In this document: one piece after another, positions 51,668 through 60,381 of the stretch
How positions within the stretch are numbered: position 1 is the stretch's first letter
How the letters are laid out: each line of letters begins with the position of its first letter
NCBI RefSeq assembly: GCF_039536325.1
Contig: NZ_BAAAYO010000010.1
Location: 744,001 to 808,000 of the forward strand
DNA length: 64,000 bases
Direction: 5' to 3'
Source: Paenibacillus_AB hodogayensis
GTDB taxonomy: Bacteria; Bacillota; Bacilli; Paenibacillales; NBRC-103111
Position numbers and translations under genes: made by a program
Notes under the pieces: generated by a model
The model's input: the letters and a program-made list of their open reading frames with translations, nothing else
Databases searched by the model: none
Told to the model about the DNA's origin: nothing

Positions 51668-53503
51668 TTGGGTAAAAAGAGTTGGGTCGGAGCGCTTGCC
51701 ATTCTCGCGGCGGTTGTGCTGTACGCGGAATTCGGGTTTAAATCGGTCCGCAAAGCGGATCTCGTCATCATCGGCACGGAGCTGGAAGGCATGTATATGG
51801 CCCGAAGAGCCCAGGATCTGGGGCTGAAGGTCATTCTGCTCGAGCCGGACGCCAAAGTCGGCGGGCAGCTGCTCCGCGGAGAAATGCTGTATTTGGACGA
51901 AACGTTCGACGATAAAGGCACCTCCCTGGTACAAGGCTCCATCAAGGAGCTGTTCGAGCGCTACTACGCCGGCGGCATACGCAAGCTGGGCGATTTCCAG
52001 ACGTATTTTCACAGCTTGTCCAAAAGCATTCCGACACTCAAAGGGATCACGCTGATCGAAGCGGAAAAGGACGGCGGCACGCTCCGGAAGCTGACGTATC
52101 GCACGTCCGCAGGCCGGTCCCACACGATCGAAGCGGACTACTTCGCGGACAATACCGACAACGGGGCGCTAGTCCGGCTGCTCGGCATCGGGCGGTTACC
52201 GGGGCTGGAAGCGCTTTATCAAAATACCCAAAATGAATATATGAGCGCTACCTATATGATGAAATTCAAGGGCGTGGACTGGCAAACGTTTTACGCCCAG
52301 TTCTGGAGCATGAACAAAGCGGAGCGGATGACGCAGTACGGTCCGGAGACGTATGTCGATCCGAACATCGCTTACGGCTTCCCGCCCATCGTCGCCCGCT
52401 ACGAGCCGCAAAACCCGGATAAGGTCAATTTGCGCGGGCTTAATATTTTAAACCAAAAGGACGGGCAAATTATTATAAACGCCCTGCAGGTTTACGACGT
52501 CGATCCGAGCAAGCCGGAAACGGTCAGCCGGGCGATGGCGTATGCCCGCGAAGAGATGCCGCGCATCCGCGACCATCTGCGGCAGCACATCGCCGGATTT
52601 CAGCATCTGGAACTGGATGGGGAGCCGGACTACCTGTATATTCGCGAATTCGATCATTACCCGACGGAGTATACGCTCCAGGCTTCCGATCTGCTCGGCG
52701 GCAAGATGTTCTGGGACAATGTGGCCGTCGGCGGCTATTTCATCGACATCCAGGGCTCCCGCTCGAACCGCGAGGGCTTCGCCATCGGTAGGCCTGACAA
52801 ATACGGCATGCCTCTGCGCAGCTACCTGCTGCGAGATGCGGACAACGTCATCCTGACCGGCAAGCTGGTCGGAGCCTCACCGGTCGCTTACGGCAGCGCG
52901 CGCATTCAGCCGAACGGGGCGCTCGCCGCAGAGAGCATCGGCACGCTTCTGTCCCGGCTCAAGGGCACGGGCACCGTGTTGAAGCAAGTATCGCCCGAGC
53001 AGATGGCCGCGTTCCAGCAGCAGATGCGCGAGCGGTACGGCGTCGAGCTGCAACCGGGCAACGGCGCGAGTAAAATCGAAGGCATGTCCGAAACCGACAT
53101 CGCCGAGTTGAATGCGGGCCACATTACACTGCTGGCCAACCGGAATCAGGCGCGCACGCTGCCGTTTATCCGCGTTTATTTCAACGACCAAGAGGTCAAA
53201 TTCACGGCTCACAGGCCGGTCACCGTCGACGGCAAAACATGGACGCCCGTCGAGGAGCTGCTCCGCGCATTCGGGGCGCAGTCGATCCGCATCGATCTCG
53301 ACCGCGGCGAGATTCGCTACACCCGCACCGACGATCCCGACCGGGAGCGGACCATCGTTGCGCCGATCCACATCCTGAACAACCGGGTGCTGATCAACCT
53401 GCGCGATATTAGCGATCTGTTCGGCTACAAGACATACTGGGACAATCAGAACCGGATCATTACCATCTACAGCGAGGAACTTGCCCCTCTGGCGCAACCT
53501 TGA
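51668..53503 (+). CDS. Membrane-anchored FAD-dependent oxidoreductase fused to a copper-amine-oxidase-N-like domain
   Basis: A 611-residue protein. The start chosen is TTG 51668, nine bases after AAGGAG. A single helix (about residues 5-25) is a membrane anchor or uncleaved signal. Residues 29-60 form the dinucleotide fold (ADLVIIGTELEGMYMARRAQDLGLKVILLEPDAKVGGQL), in which a GTELEG loop replaces the usual GxGxxG; the body matches the FAD_oxidored type, with GGYFIDIQGSRSNREGFAIGRP later. The last 120 residues (IRVYFNDQEVKFTAHRPVTVDGKTWTPVEELLRAFGA and two further such units) resemble the copper-amine-oxidase N-terminal domain common in Paenibacillus surface proteins. Active side probably outside the membrane. 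Confidence 0.82.
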   Translation: MGKKSWVGALAILAAVVLYAEFGFKSVRKADLVIIGTELEGMYMARRAQDLGLKVILLEPDAKVGGQLLRGEMLYLDETFDDKGTSLVQGSIKELFERYYAGGIRKLGDFQTYFHSLSKSIPTLKGITLIEAEKDGGTLRKLTYRTSAGRSHTIEADYFADNTDNGALVRLLGIGRLPGLEALYQNTQNEYMSATYMMKFKGVDWQTFYAQFWSMNKAERMTQYGPETYVDPNIAYGFPPIVARYEPQNPDKVNLRGLNILNQKDGQIIINALQVYDVDPSKPETVSRAMAYAREEMPRIRDHLRQHIAGFQHLELDGEPDYLYIREFDHYPTEYTLQASDLLGGKMFWDNVAVGGYFIDIQGSRSNREGFAIGRPDKYGMPLRSYLLRDADNVILTGKLVGASPVAYGSARIQPNGALAAESIGTLLSRLKGTGTVLKQVSPEQMAAFQQQMRERYGVELQPGNGASKIEGMSETDIAELNAGHITLLANRNQARTLPFIRVYFNDQEVKFTAHRPVTVDGKTWTPVEELLRAFGAQSIRIDLDRGEIRYTRTDDPDRERTIVAPIHILNNRVLINLRDISDLFGYKTYWDNQNRIITIYSEELAPLAQP

Positions 53504-53568
53504 TTATATTTGACGGAAGATGAAGCGAAAGCCCCGGAGCCGGAACGAAATCGGCCCGCGCAACGCAA

Positions 53569-53632
53569 CAAAAGCCTCCTGCCAACACCCGGCGGTCCAC
53601 AGACCGGCCCGGATAGGCGGGAGGCTTCTTTA
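53569..53632. terminator. Terminator between convergent genes
   Basis: AAAAGCCTCCTGCC pairs with GGCGGGAGGCTTCTTT across a loop that itself contains a CCGG-type stem. T-rich ends on both strands serve the FAD gene and the dehydrogenase gene. Confidence 0.75.
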
Positions 53633-53662
53633 TGATTGGGACAGAATGATCTGGCCGTGTAT

Positions 53663-54652
53663 TCAAACGAACTCGATCAGCGTTCCCATCGTCTCCGCCG
53701 GCGAAGCCGCCGCTTGCGCGTAAGCGTCCTCCAACTGCTCCAGACGGCACATGCCGGTAATGAGCGGCTGCAAGTTCATCCGGCCCGATGCCAACAGGCG
53801 GGCGAATTCGTCCAGGTTGCGCTGCAGCGTCCAGCGGACGTAGCCATACGGATAATCCCGCCCTTCCTGCTCGTATGCCGTATCGTAGCGGCCCGGTCCC
53901 CCCGCCCGCGATATCGTGATCTGAGCTTCCTTGGCGAACAGTTTGTTGCGGTCGAATTCGGTATTCGTATCGCCGACGATGACGATTTTGCCTTTATCGC
54001 AAATCCAGTCGATCGCCTGGTCGATCAGCTTGTGTTCTTTCGTGTTTGCGCAGATGAGCACGCAATCCGCGCCTTGTCCCCTCGTAGCCTCGCGAACCCG
54101 CTCGATCACCTGATCCGCCGAACGGCATACGTCCGCAATGCCGGACTGCTCGGCGATCGTACAGCGCGTCTCCATCACGTCCATCGCGATGACGCGATAA
54201 GCGGCCGCTTGTGCGATTTGCGCCGCCAATTGGCCTACGATGCCAAGGCCGAGCACGACGACCGTTTCGCCGAAGCGCAAGTCCGCTTGCCGCAGCCCCT
54301 GCAAGGCGATCGTAGCGATGCCGGAGAACGCCGCCACTTTCGGATCGACGTGCTCGGCCAGAGGAGCCACGTGATTCCGGTTGGCATTGAAATATTCGGC
54401 ATGCGTTTGCGCGCCGTAGCATACGATCCGCTCGCCGACGCGCACATGATCCACATCTTTGCCGACTTCCTTGACGATGCCGGTTGCGCTATAGCCGAGG
54501 AAAGCATTGATCCCTTTGCGCAGCACCATCAGCTCCGTGCCGGTGCTCACCGCCGAATATTCCGTCTGCACAAGCACGGAGCAGTCCGTCGTTTCCGGTA
54601 ACGCAATGTCGACGATCTCCAAACGGCCGTCCAAACTTCTTGCCGCTTTCAT
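53663..54652 (-). CDS. Zinc-type medium-chain dehydrogenase-like protein
   Basis: A 329-residue medium-chain dehydrogenase/reductase with N-terminal GroES-like part (LVQTEYSAVSTGTELMVLRKG) and Rossmann motif VVVLGLGIVGQLAAQIAQ. Cysteine and Glu pattern of the structural zinc lobe is absent, and the catalytic Cys position carries Ser-Thr (AVSTGTE), as in the 'bi-domain' dehydrogenases of sugar clusters; so zinc use is uncertain. GGGAGGG precedes the ATG. It is divergent from the GntR-SBP regulator and shares its operator motif, so it is probably controlled by it. A sugar or polyol substrate is inferred. Confidence 0.87.
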   Translation of the reverse strand: MKAARSLDGRLEIVDIALPETTDCSVLVQTEYSAVSTGTELMVLRKGINAFLGYSATGIVKEVGKDVDHVRVGERIVCYGAQTHAEYFNANRNHVAPLAEHVDPKVAAFSGIATIALQGLRQADLRFGETVVVLGLGIVGQLAAQIAQAAAYRVIAMDVMETRCTIAEQSGIADVCRSADQVIERVREATRGQGADCVLICANTKEHKLIDQAIDWICDKGKIVIVGDTNTEFDRNKLFAKEAQITISRAGGPGRYDTAYEQEGRDYPYGYVRWTLQRNLDEFARLLASGRMNLQPLITGMCRLEQLEDAYAQAAASPAETMGTLIEFV

Positions 54653-54739
54653 AAGTATTCCCTCCCATGTAACGATCCGATTGCAATAATCGGTCGGTTG
54701 CCTTCTGCCTATCGATCCTGTAACTCACGATTCTAATTC

Positions 54740-54867
54740 ATTTTATAATTGATATTCAGTGCGGTCAATAGAAAAAAGATGATATTAATTCATATTGTAA
54801 TTTATTATTCATTTACTCCGGCTAACAGTAATTTATATTTCAAAAAAGATATCAATTAGGATATACT
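54740..54867. promoter_or_regulatory. Divergent promoters with repeated ATATYAATT elements
   Basis: Minus strand: TTGACC (54768-54763), 17-bp spacer, TAAAAT (54745-54740) for the dehydrogenase. Plus strand: TTCAAA (54839-54844), 17-bp spacer, TATACT (54862-54867) for the regulator. The 10-mer family GATATCAATT/GATATTAATT/AATATCAATT occurs at 54747-54756 (inverted), 54781-54790, 54787-54796 (inverted, one base off) and 54848-54857. The first and last copies fall in the spacers of the two promoters. Confidence 0.6.
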
Positions 54868-54909
54868 GATTGAAGGAAAACCATGGAGTCATGACAAGGG
54901 GGCGACGAC

Positions 54910-56379
54910 ATGCCGCAACGACAAAGCCGCAAAACGTTCGCCGATCGGCTGGACCATCTGGTCGGGCAGCTGCGCAGCCGGATTTTGGACGGGACTTATG
55001 CGGAGGACGACTTTTTGCCCGCCGAGAGCGCGCTAGCCAAACAATTCGACCTGAGCAACAATTCGGTGCGCAAAGGGCTGGAGCAGCTCGTCGCCGAAGG
55101 ACTGATCGTCAAAATCGACAAGGTCGGCAGCCGTGTCGCCGCGAATAGCAGCCATCAGCGGACAACGATTACGATCGCCTGCTACCCGTCCATCGAAAGG
55201 GATGTCGCCTTTACCGAGCTGCTGGAGGATTTCCATCGGCTTTATCCGGCGATCCGAGTAAAGCCGATCACGGCAAGCCCGCTCACCGATTCCGGCTCCT
55301 ACGCCGGTACGATTCGCGAAAGCGTCGCGAACGGAACGGCCGATCTATATACCGTTCATCATATGGACTTCACCGAGCTGATTGCCGAAGGCGCGGCCGA
55401 GCGCTTCGAACCACTCGTTCCCGCGCCCGGCACATACCCGTTTTTGAACGAACGGTTTGCCGTGGACGGGACCGGGGAGTCGTTCGTTCAGCCGCTGATG
55501 TTTACGCCGCTCGTGCTTTGCTACAACAAGGACCATTTTGCCGAAGCCGGTCTGCTCGAGCCCGATTCCAGCTGGACGTGGCAGCACTTGCTGGACAGCG
55601 CGGCAAGGCTGACGGTGCCCGGCAAGCGGCACGGGTTCCATTTCTTCGCGCTGTCCGACAATCGCTGGCCGTTTTTCCTTCTGCAGACCGGAGCTGGCTT
55701 CGCGCGCGACGACTGCGGTTATTATGCGCCGACCGACAGCGCGCAGCTGCTGGGGGGCATTCGCCTCTGCGGGGACATTATCGGCAACCGCGACGTATTC
55801 CCGCCCTATTTGTCGGAAAACCAGCCGGAAGCGACCCGTCTGTTCGCCGAAGGCAAAATATCGATGCAGCTGGCCACCTACAACAGCCTGAACGACCTGA
55901 AGCGCGAAGCATTGCGGTACGATATCGCTCCCGTCCCTCTGCCGACCTCGGGTTCCCCGGCGACGCTGGCCATCGCCATCGGGCTTATGGCCGGCAAAGC
56001 GTCGCAGCACAAAGAAGCGGTCAAGCTGTTTATCAGCTATGCCGCTTCCCATGAGGCCCAGCGGGCCATCCGCTCCCGCACGCTGAGCATCCCCGCCTGC
56101 AAACCGGCCGCCGAAGCGGCCGAGCGTGCCGAGTCCGCCCAGCCGAACGGACAGCAGGCCGGCTTGAACCGGCCCGAGCATTTCCAGCTGTTTCGCGATA
56201 TTATCCCTTCATTCCGCTGGCATGCCGATCTCGGCTTGCCGATTCCGCTGCTCAAACCGCTGCACCGGCTGCTCAAGCTGTACTGGTCAAGCATGATCGA
56301 CGACGATACGCTGCTTGCGGAGCTAAGCCGGCTTTCCTTCCCTTTGGGCGCGGATCGCGCCGAACAGCAGCACGGCTAA
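54910..56379 (+). CDS. GntR-type regulator fused to a substrate-binding-protein fold
   Basis: A 489-residue cytoplasmic protein (no signal peptide). Residues about 8-78 are a GntR winged helix (DHLVGQLRSRILDGTYAEDDFLPAESALAKQFDLSNNSVRKGLEQLVAEGLIVKIDKVGSRVA). From residue 87 to about 440 the chain is a family 1 extracellular binding-protein fold (TITIACYPSIERDVAFTELLEDFHRLYPAIRVK, MFTPLVLCYNKDHFAEAGL, SSWTWQHLLDSAARLTV), as in secreted sugar receptors. It should sense an imported sugar and control the divergent dehydrogenase, perhaps the permeases too. AAGGGGGCG precedes the ATG. Such fusions exist in Paenibacillus genomes, but I know of no worked-out example. Confidence 0.88.
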   Translation: MPQRQSRKTFADRLDHLVGQLRSRILDGTYAEDDFLPAESALAKQFDLSNNSVRKGLEQLVAEGLIVKIDKVGSRVAANSSHQRTTITIACYPSIERDVAFTELLEDFHRLYPAIRVKPITASPLTDSGSYAGTIRESVANGTADLYTVHHMDFTELIAEGAAERFEPLVPAPGTYPFLNERFAVDGTGESFVQPLMFTPLVLCYNKDHFAEAGLLEPDSSWTWQHLLDSAARLTVPGKRHGFHFFALSDNRWPFFLLQTGAGFARDDCGYYAPTDSAQLLGGIRLCGDIIGNRDVFPPYLSENQPEATRLFAEGKISMQLATYNSLNDLKREALRYDIAPVPLPTSGSPATLAIAIGLMAGKASQHKEAVKLFISYAASHEAQRAIRSRTLSIPACKPAAEAAERAESAQPNGQQAGLNRPEHFQLFRDIIPSFRWHADLGLPIPLLKPLHRLLKLYWSSMIDDDTLLAELSRLSFPLGADRAEQQHG

Positions 56380-56469
56380 CGTGCTGCTGCTTCAGCGACG
56401 CCCGTTCCGCCGCAGCCCCCGATTTGCCGCTTTTTGCTAGTGCGACTACGGTCCCAGCATCCGCAACGC

Positions 56470-57354
56470 TCAGCCCTTGACGCTGCCGAGCACAATCCCT
56501 TTGACGAAAAACTTTTGCAGGAACGGATAGACCGCGATAATCGGCAGGGCACCGAGGAAAATTTGCGCCGACTTGACCGTCTGGTTGGACAGCTCCTGCA
56601 TCAGTTCCACGTCGCTGTCCGACATCGCGCTCATGTCCTGCTGGATAATAACGGTTTGCAGATAGCTTTGCAGCGGATAGTTAGTCGGATCGTTCATATA
56701 GATGAGCCCGTCGAACCAGGCGTTCCAATGGCCGACCATCGTGAACAGCAGCACGGTCGCCAGCACCGGCTTGGACAGCGGGATGAACAAGCTCCACAGC
56801 GTGCGTATATGGCCTGCGCCGTCGATAAAGGCGGCCTCCTCCAGCTCCTTGGGCAGCGCCCGGAAAAAGTTGAGCAGCAGGATGACATTGAACACCGGGA
56901 CAGCTCCGGGCAGCACCAGCGCCCAGATTGTGTCCATGAGTCCGGTATTCTTGACTGTCATGTACGTCGGGATCAGCCCCCCGCCGAACAAAGCGGTCAG
57001 GAAGAAATACCAGACGTACACCGTGCGCATCTTAAAATCGCGCGTTTCCTTGGACAGCGGATAGGCGATCAGCACGCACATCGTCATGTTCAAGACGGTC
57101 CCGAGCACAAGCCGCTCCAGCGATACGCCGAATGAGCGGGTGAACTCGACTTTGCGGATGACGAATTCATAAGCCTTAGTCGTAAATTCCACCGGCCACA
57201 GTCCCACGCTCCCCGCCGCCGCGGCCGAGCTGGAGCTGAACGACACCGCCAGCACGTGGACGATGGGAAACAGGCATAGAAAGGCGAGAAACGCCATAAA
57301 TGTATAATTTCCTGCGATAAACAGCTTGCGGCCCCATGACGGACTTTCGACCAC
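56470..57354 (-). CDS. Sugar ABC transporter permease, YtcP type
   Basis: A 294-residue inner-membrane permease with six helices. The FSSSSAAAAGSVGLWPVEFT block, EAA loop ELEEAAFIDGAGHIRTLWSLFIPLSKPVLAT and C-terminal KFFVKGIVLGSVKG match the permease at 21468-22352 closely. It follows its partner permease by 18 bp and is the last gene of the unit; transcripts converge with the GntR-SBP gene. The unit lacks its own ATPase. Confidence 0.93.
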   Translation of the reverse strand: MVESPSWGRKLFIAGNYTFMAFLAFLCLFPIVHVLAVSFSSSSAAAAGSVGLWPVEFTTKAYEFVIRKVEFTRSFGVSLERLVLGTVLNMTMCVLIAYPLSKETRDFKMRTVYVWYFFLTALFGGGLIPTYMTVKNTGLMDTIWALVLPGAVPVFNVILLLNFFRALPKELEEAAFIDGAGHIRTLWSLFIPLSKPVLATVLLFTMVGHWNAWFDGLIYMNDPTNYPLQSYLQTVIIQQDMSAMSDSDVELMQELSNQTVKSAQIFLGALPIIAVYPFLQKFFVKGIVLGSVKG

Positions 57355-57372
57355 CTCCGGTTCCCTCCCTCT

Positions 57373-58281
57373 CTAGAAGATGCGATAATTGGCCAATCGG
57401 TAAGCGAGCAAGTACGAGATCGAGATCATCACCAGCGACACGACCGATTTCAGTAGGCCGACGGCCGTCGCTAAGCTGTACTGGGCGTTCTCGAGCCCCA
57501 TCCGGTACACCATCGTATCAATGATGTCCCCGCTTTCGTAAACGTAAGGACTGTATAGATTAAACACCTGCTCGAAGCCCGCGTTCAGAATTTGTCCCAG
57601 ACTTAGCGTCGTCAGCAGGACGATGACCGGACGGATGCCGGGCAGTGTAATGTGCCACGTCTGCTTCCACCGACCCGCGCCGTCGATGACCGCCGATTCG
57701 TACAAGGACGGGTCGACGCCCGACAAGGCGGCCAAATACACGATCGTGCTGAAGCCGAACTCCTTCCATTCGTTGGAGACGACGATAGTGTAAGGAAACC
57801 ATTTGTTGTCCCCAAGGAAAAAGATCGGGTCGATGCCGACCACGCCAAGCACCTTGTTGACGATCCCTTGGCCAGGAGACAAAATATCGATCAGGATGCC
57901 CGCGAGAATCGTCCATGACAAAAAGTGCGGCAAATAGACGAGCGTCTGGACCGTCCGCTTGAACGCGGCTTTGCCGATTTCATTGAGCAGCAGCGCGGTG
58001 CCGATCGGAGCGATCAGTCCGGCGATAATTTTCAGCACGGCAATGAACAGCGTATTTCGGAACACCTCCAGCGTGCTCGGCAAGCTGAATACGTAGGTGA
58101 AATTGCGCAAGCCCACCCATTCCGAGCCAAGAATGCCCCGGGTCGGAATATATTTTTGGAACGCCATGACGAGTCCGCCCATCGGAACATAATGATAGAT
58201 GAACACGAGAATGGCCCCCGGCAGTATCATCAAATGGAGCGGCAGCTCCCTTAACCGTTTCGCGGTCCGTATCGTTCTCAT
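57373..58281 (-). CDS. Sugar ABC transporter permease, LplB type
   Basis: A 302-residue permease from ATG 58281; AAAGGGGGCG stands 11 bases ahead, and codons further upstream (to 58356) are Arg-rich without RBS. Six helices, an EAA loop (LYESAVIDGAGRWKQTWHITLPGI) and a YHYVPMGGLVMAFQKYIPTRG segment place it with LplB. Partner of the permease at 56470 and of the binding protein at 58715, from which it is separated by 433 bp with a terminator-like hairpin. Confidence 0.93.
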   Translation of the reverse strand: MRTIRTAKRLRELPLHLMILPGAILVFIYHYVPMGGLVMAFQKYIPTRGILGSEWVGLRNFTYVFSLPSTLEVFRNTLFIAVLKIIAGLIAPIGTALLLNEIGKAAFKRTVQTLVYLPHFLSWTILAGILIDILSPGQGIVNKVLGVVGIDPIFFLGDNKWFPYTIVVSNEWKEFGFSTIVYLAALSGVDPSLYESAVIDGAGRWKQTWHITLPGIRPVIVLLTTLSLGQILNAGFEQVFNLYSPYVYESGDIIDTMVYRMGLENAQYSLATAVGLLKSVVSLVMISISYLLAYRLANYRIF

Positions 58282-58467
58282 CGCCGACGCGCCCCCTTTC
58301 CTTCGTTCCCGGCTTCGCCGATTCCGCTTCCGCCCCGATGGTGCGGCAAGACGCAATCGGTGAAACCGCTGCCACTTTCAAGCGGCCATGTCTGCATGCC
58401 TATATGCCCCTTTCCGCAATGTCGTGCCCAGGGTCCGCTCGTCCTCGCCAGTATCCGCCAGCCAGCA

Positions 58468-58644
58468 TCATCCAGCCGGCTTGCGCCTCGACCGAAACGG
58501 CTCCCCGCAATCCAATCTTAGCCCGTCCGGCGCGGCCGCTACAACGATCCGTTTCGTCACTTCTATTCCGCTGCGCACAAAATGTCCCCGCTCCGCCGTT
58601 TCGGCATAGTTGCTGCGCACCGGAATACGGCGCTTGGTCCTCAA
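58468..58644 (-). CDS. Small ORF, 58 residues, related to the one upstream of the same binding-protein gene
   Basis: Frame from TTG 58644, with GGAGG five bases ahead, to TGA at 58468. The translation contains IPVRSNYAETAERG and GIEVTKRIVVAAA. The same pattern (IPIRISYSEW, GINAAKRIVVAAA) occurs in the ORF at 60382-60600. In the KRIVVAAA block the two DNAs differ mainly at third codon positions, which is a sign of protein-level constraint. Family unknown; alternatively a remnant of a duplicated gene end. It lies in the 433-bp gap between binding-protein and permease genes. No other gene is seen in 58282-58714. Confidence 0.35.
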   Translation of the reverse strand: MRTKRRIPVRSNYAETAERGHFVRSGIEVTKRIVVAAAPDGLRLDCGEPFRSRRKPAG

Positions 58645-58662
58645 GGCAGCCTCCGCAGCGGG

Positions 58663-58698
58663 TAAAAAAAAGAAAGACGCATTCATCCGCGTCTTTCC
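58663..58698 (-). terminator. Intra-operon terminator after the binding-protein gene
   Basis: AAAGACGC and GCGTCTTT arms with a short loop, followed on the minus strand by CTTTTTTTT. It lies 16 bp past the stop codon of the binding-protein gene and should reduce transcription into the permeases. Confidence 0.8.
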
Positions 58699-58714
58699 GA
58701 TCGTCGCCAACGCT

Positions 58715-60373
58715 TTATTTTTTCTGGGCGGCGTACCAGTCGTTCACTTCCTTCGTAATGATGTCGCCGCCCTGCTTTTTCCAGTCCGCCACGTACTTGT
58801 CGAACGCGTCGATGCCCAGATTGCCGGTCACGATCTTGATGAACGTTTCCGTCCGCAGCTTCTTCAATTGCTCGTTGCGTTCCGCCATCGTCGCCGTCGG
58901 CGTCGTGTAGAACTCATTGCTGACAAACCGGTTCTCCTTAATAACCTGATCAATGATGCTCGCGGAGCCGCCGGGGCCGTTCTGGGCAAACTCGCCCCAC
59001 AGGTTTTTCTGGCCGCCCTTGTAGAGCATAATCCGGTCGTACACTTTGCGCCGCTCGGGAGACAGATCCTCCGGCTTGATTTTGCCATCCAGCACGGCGG
59101 TCGCCTGCCGGAAGTTCTCGATATTGTTGTCCGGCAAATAAATTTTGACCGGCGAATACGTCCACAGCCCGGACTGGTCTTCCTTGCTCGGCACGATATA
59201 TTTGTAGTACACCTCTTCGGACTTGTTGTAATAATACGTTTCCAGCCAGAAGTCCATCATTTTGAAGATCGCTTCCGGATGCTTCGTTCCTTTCTTCACA
59301 ACCCAATAGTAGCTGAAAATATTTAAAGGCAGCTGCGCCTGGAACGGCTTGCCGTCGATCGTCGGCATCGGATACGCCTGCCATTCCTGATTCGGCGTCA
59401 GCGCGACAAGCGGGAAGTTCGCCGAGCCCCGGCTGCCGATCATCATGCCGATCTTATTGCCGCCGATGCTCTCGTTCACCTTGTTCGTATCCTTGACGAT
59501 AAATTCCGGATCGAAGTGGCCTGCCTTGTACATCTCGCTAAGCTTGGCGAGCGCCTGCTTCGTCTGCGGCTGGATTTCGCTGTACGCGAGACTGCCGGAG
59601 GCGTCCTTGATCCAGAAATCGTTGGAGGCGCCGAAAGCGTTCAGCCACCCGACCGCCATGCTGAGCTCCTTGTCCATTGCCAGGCCGAACGTGTCGTCCT
59701 TGCCGTTGCCGTCCGGGTCCTTCTTCGTGAAGGCGTCCGCGATCGCCACCATATCGTCGATCGTCTTCGGATCGGGCAGGTTCAGCTTGTCCTTCCAGTC
59801 CTTGCGGATCCATAGCACCGCCGGCCCTTCCTTCGCCACGCCGGACCACGGAATCGCCAGCAGCTTGCCGTCCAGCATCGCCGACTTCAGCACCGTATCC
59901 CCGGCTTCCTTCATCACCTTCTTGATCGACTCCGGCGCATAATCGTTATAAAGCTTGGTCATGTCCTCCAGTTGGCCAGCTTCGGCCAACTGCCGGAACT
60001 GCTGTGGCGTGGCCGCAAAGAAATCGGGGATATCGCCGGAAGCGATCATCAGATTTGTCTTCTTATCGTATTCCGTGTTCGGCACGTACCATTGGGTTTT
60101 CACCTTGATGCCGTATTTTTCTTGAAGCGTGCGGGTCCAAATATTGTTGTTGATATCCTCCCCGTTGAAAAATTTCGTCGTCGCATAGCTGAAGTTGACC
60201 GTCGTCAGCTCGATCGGCGGATCGTACTTCTCCGGCACCTTCGCCCCGGCCTCCGTATTTGGCTTGCCCGCATTCGCAGGCGTTTTGGCCGCTTCTTCGG
60301 TCTTACCGCATGCGGCGAGCATTGGAACCGCTATCAAACTTAAGCCGACCAACATCTTGAGCGCTTGTTTCAT
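58715..60373 (-). CDS. LplA-like extracellular sugar-binding lipoprotein
   Basis: A 552-residue lipoprotein (lipobox MLAAC, Cys22). It is a close paralogue of the binding protein at 18825: shared blocks include NNNIWTRTLQEKYGIKVKTQW, IASGDIPDFFAATPQQFRQL, IRKDWKDKLNLPDPKTIDDM and the C-terminal ITKEVNDWYAAQKK. It would capture an oligosaccharide for the permeases at 56470-58281. The RBS is AAAGGGG, a little far at 14 bases, and overlaps the end of the small upstream ORF. Probably activated by the divergent AraC sensor at 60649. Confidence 0.93.
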   Translation of the reverse strand: MKQALKMLVGLSLIAVPMLAACGKTEEAAKTPANAGKPNTEAGAKVPEKYDPPIELTTVNFSYATTKFFNGEDINNNIWTRTLQEKYGIKVKTQWYVPNTEYDKKTNLMIASGDIPDFFAATPQQFRQLAEAGQLEDMTKLYNDYAPESIKKVMKEAGDTVLKSAMLDGKLLAIPWSGVAKEGPAVLWIRKDWKDKLNLPDPKTIDDMVAIADAFTKKDPDGNGKDDTFGLAMDKELSMAVGWLNAFGASNDFWIKDASGSLAYSEIQPQTKQALAKLSEMYKAGHFDPEFIVKDTNKVNESIGGNKIGMMIGSRGSANFPLVALTPNQEWQAYPMPTIDGKPFQAQLPLNIFSYYWVVKKGTKHPEAIFKMMDFWLETYYYNKSEEVYYKYIVPSKEDQSGLWTYSPVKIYLPDNNIENFRQATAVLDGKIKPEDLSPERRKVYDRIMLYKGGQKNLWGEFAQNGPGGSASIIDQVIKENRFVSNEFYTTPTATMAERNEQLKKLRTETFIKIVTGNLGIDAFDKYVADWKKQGGDIITKEVNDWYAAQKK

Positions 60374-60381
60374 CTTGCTTT

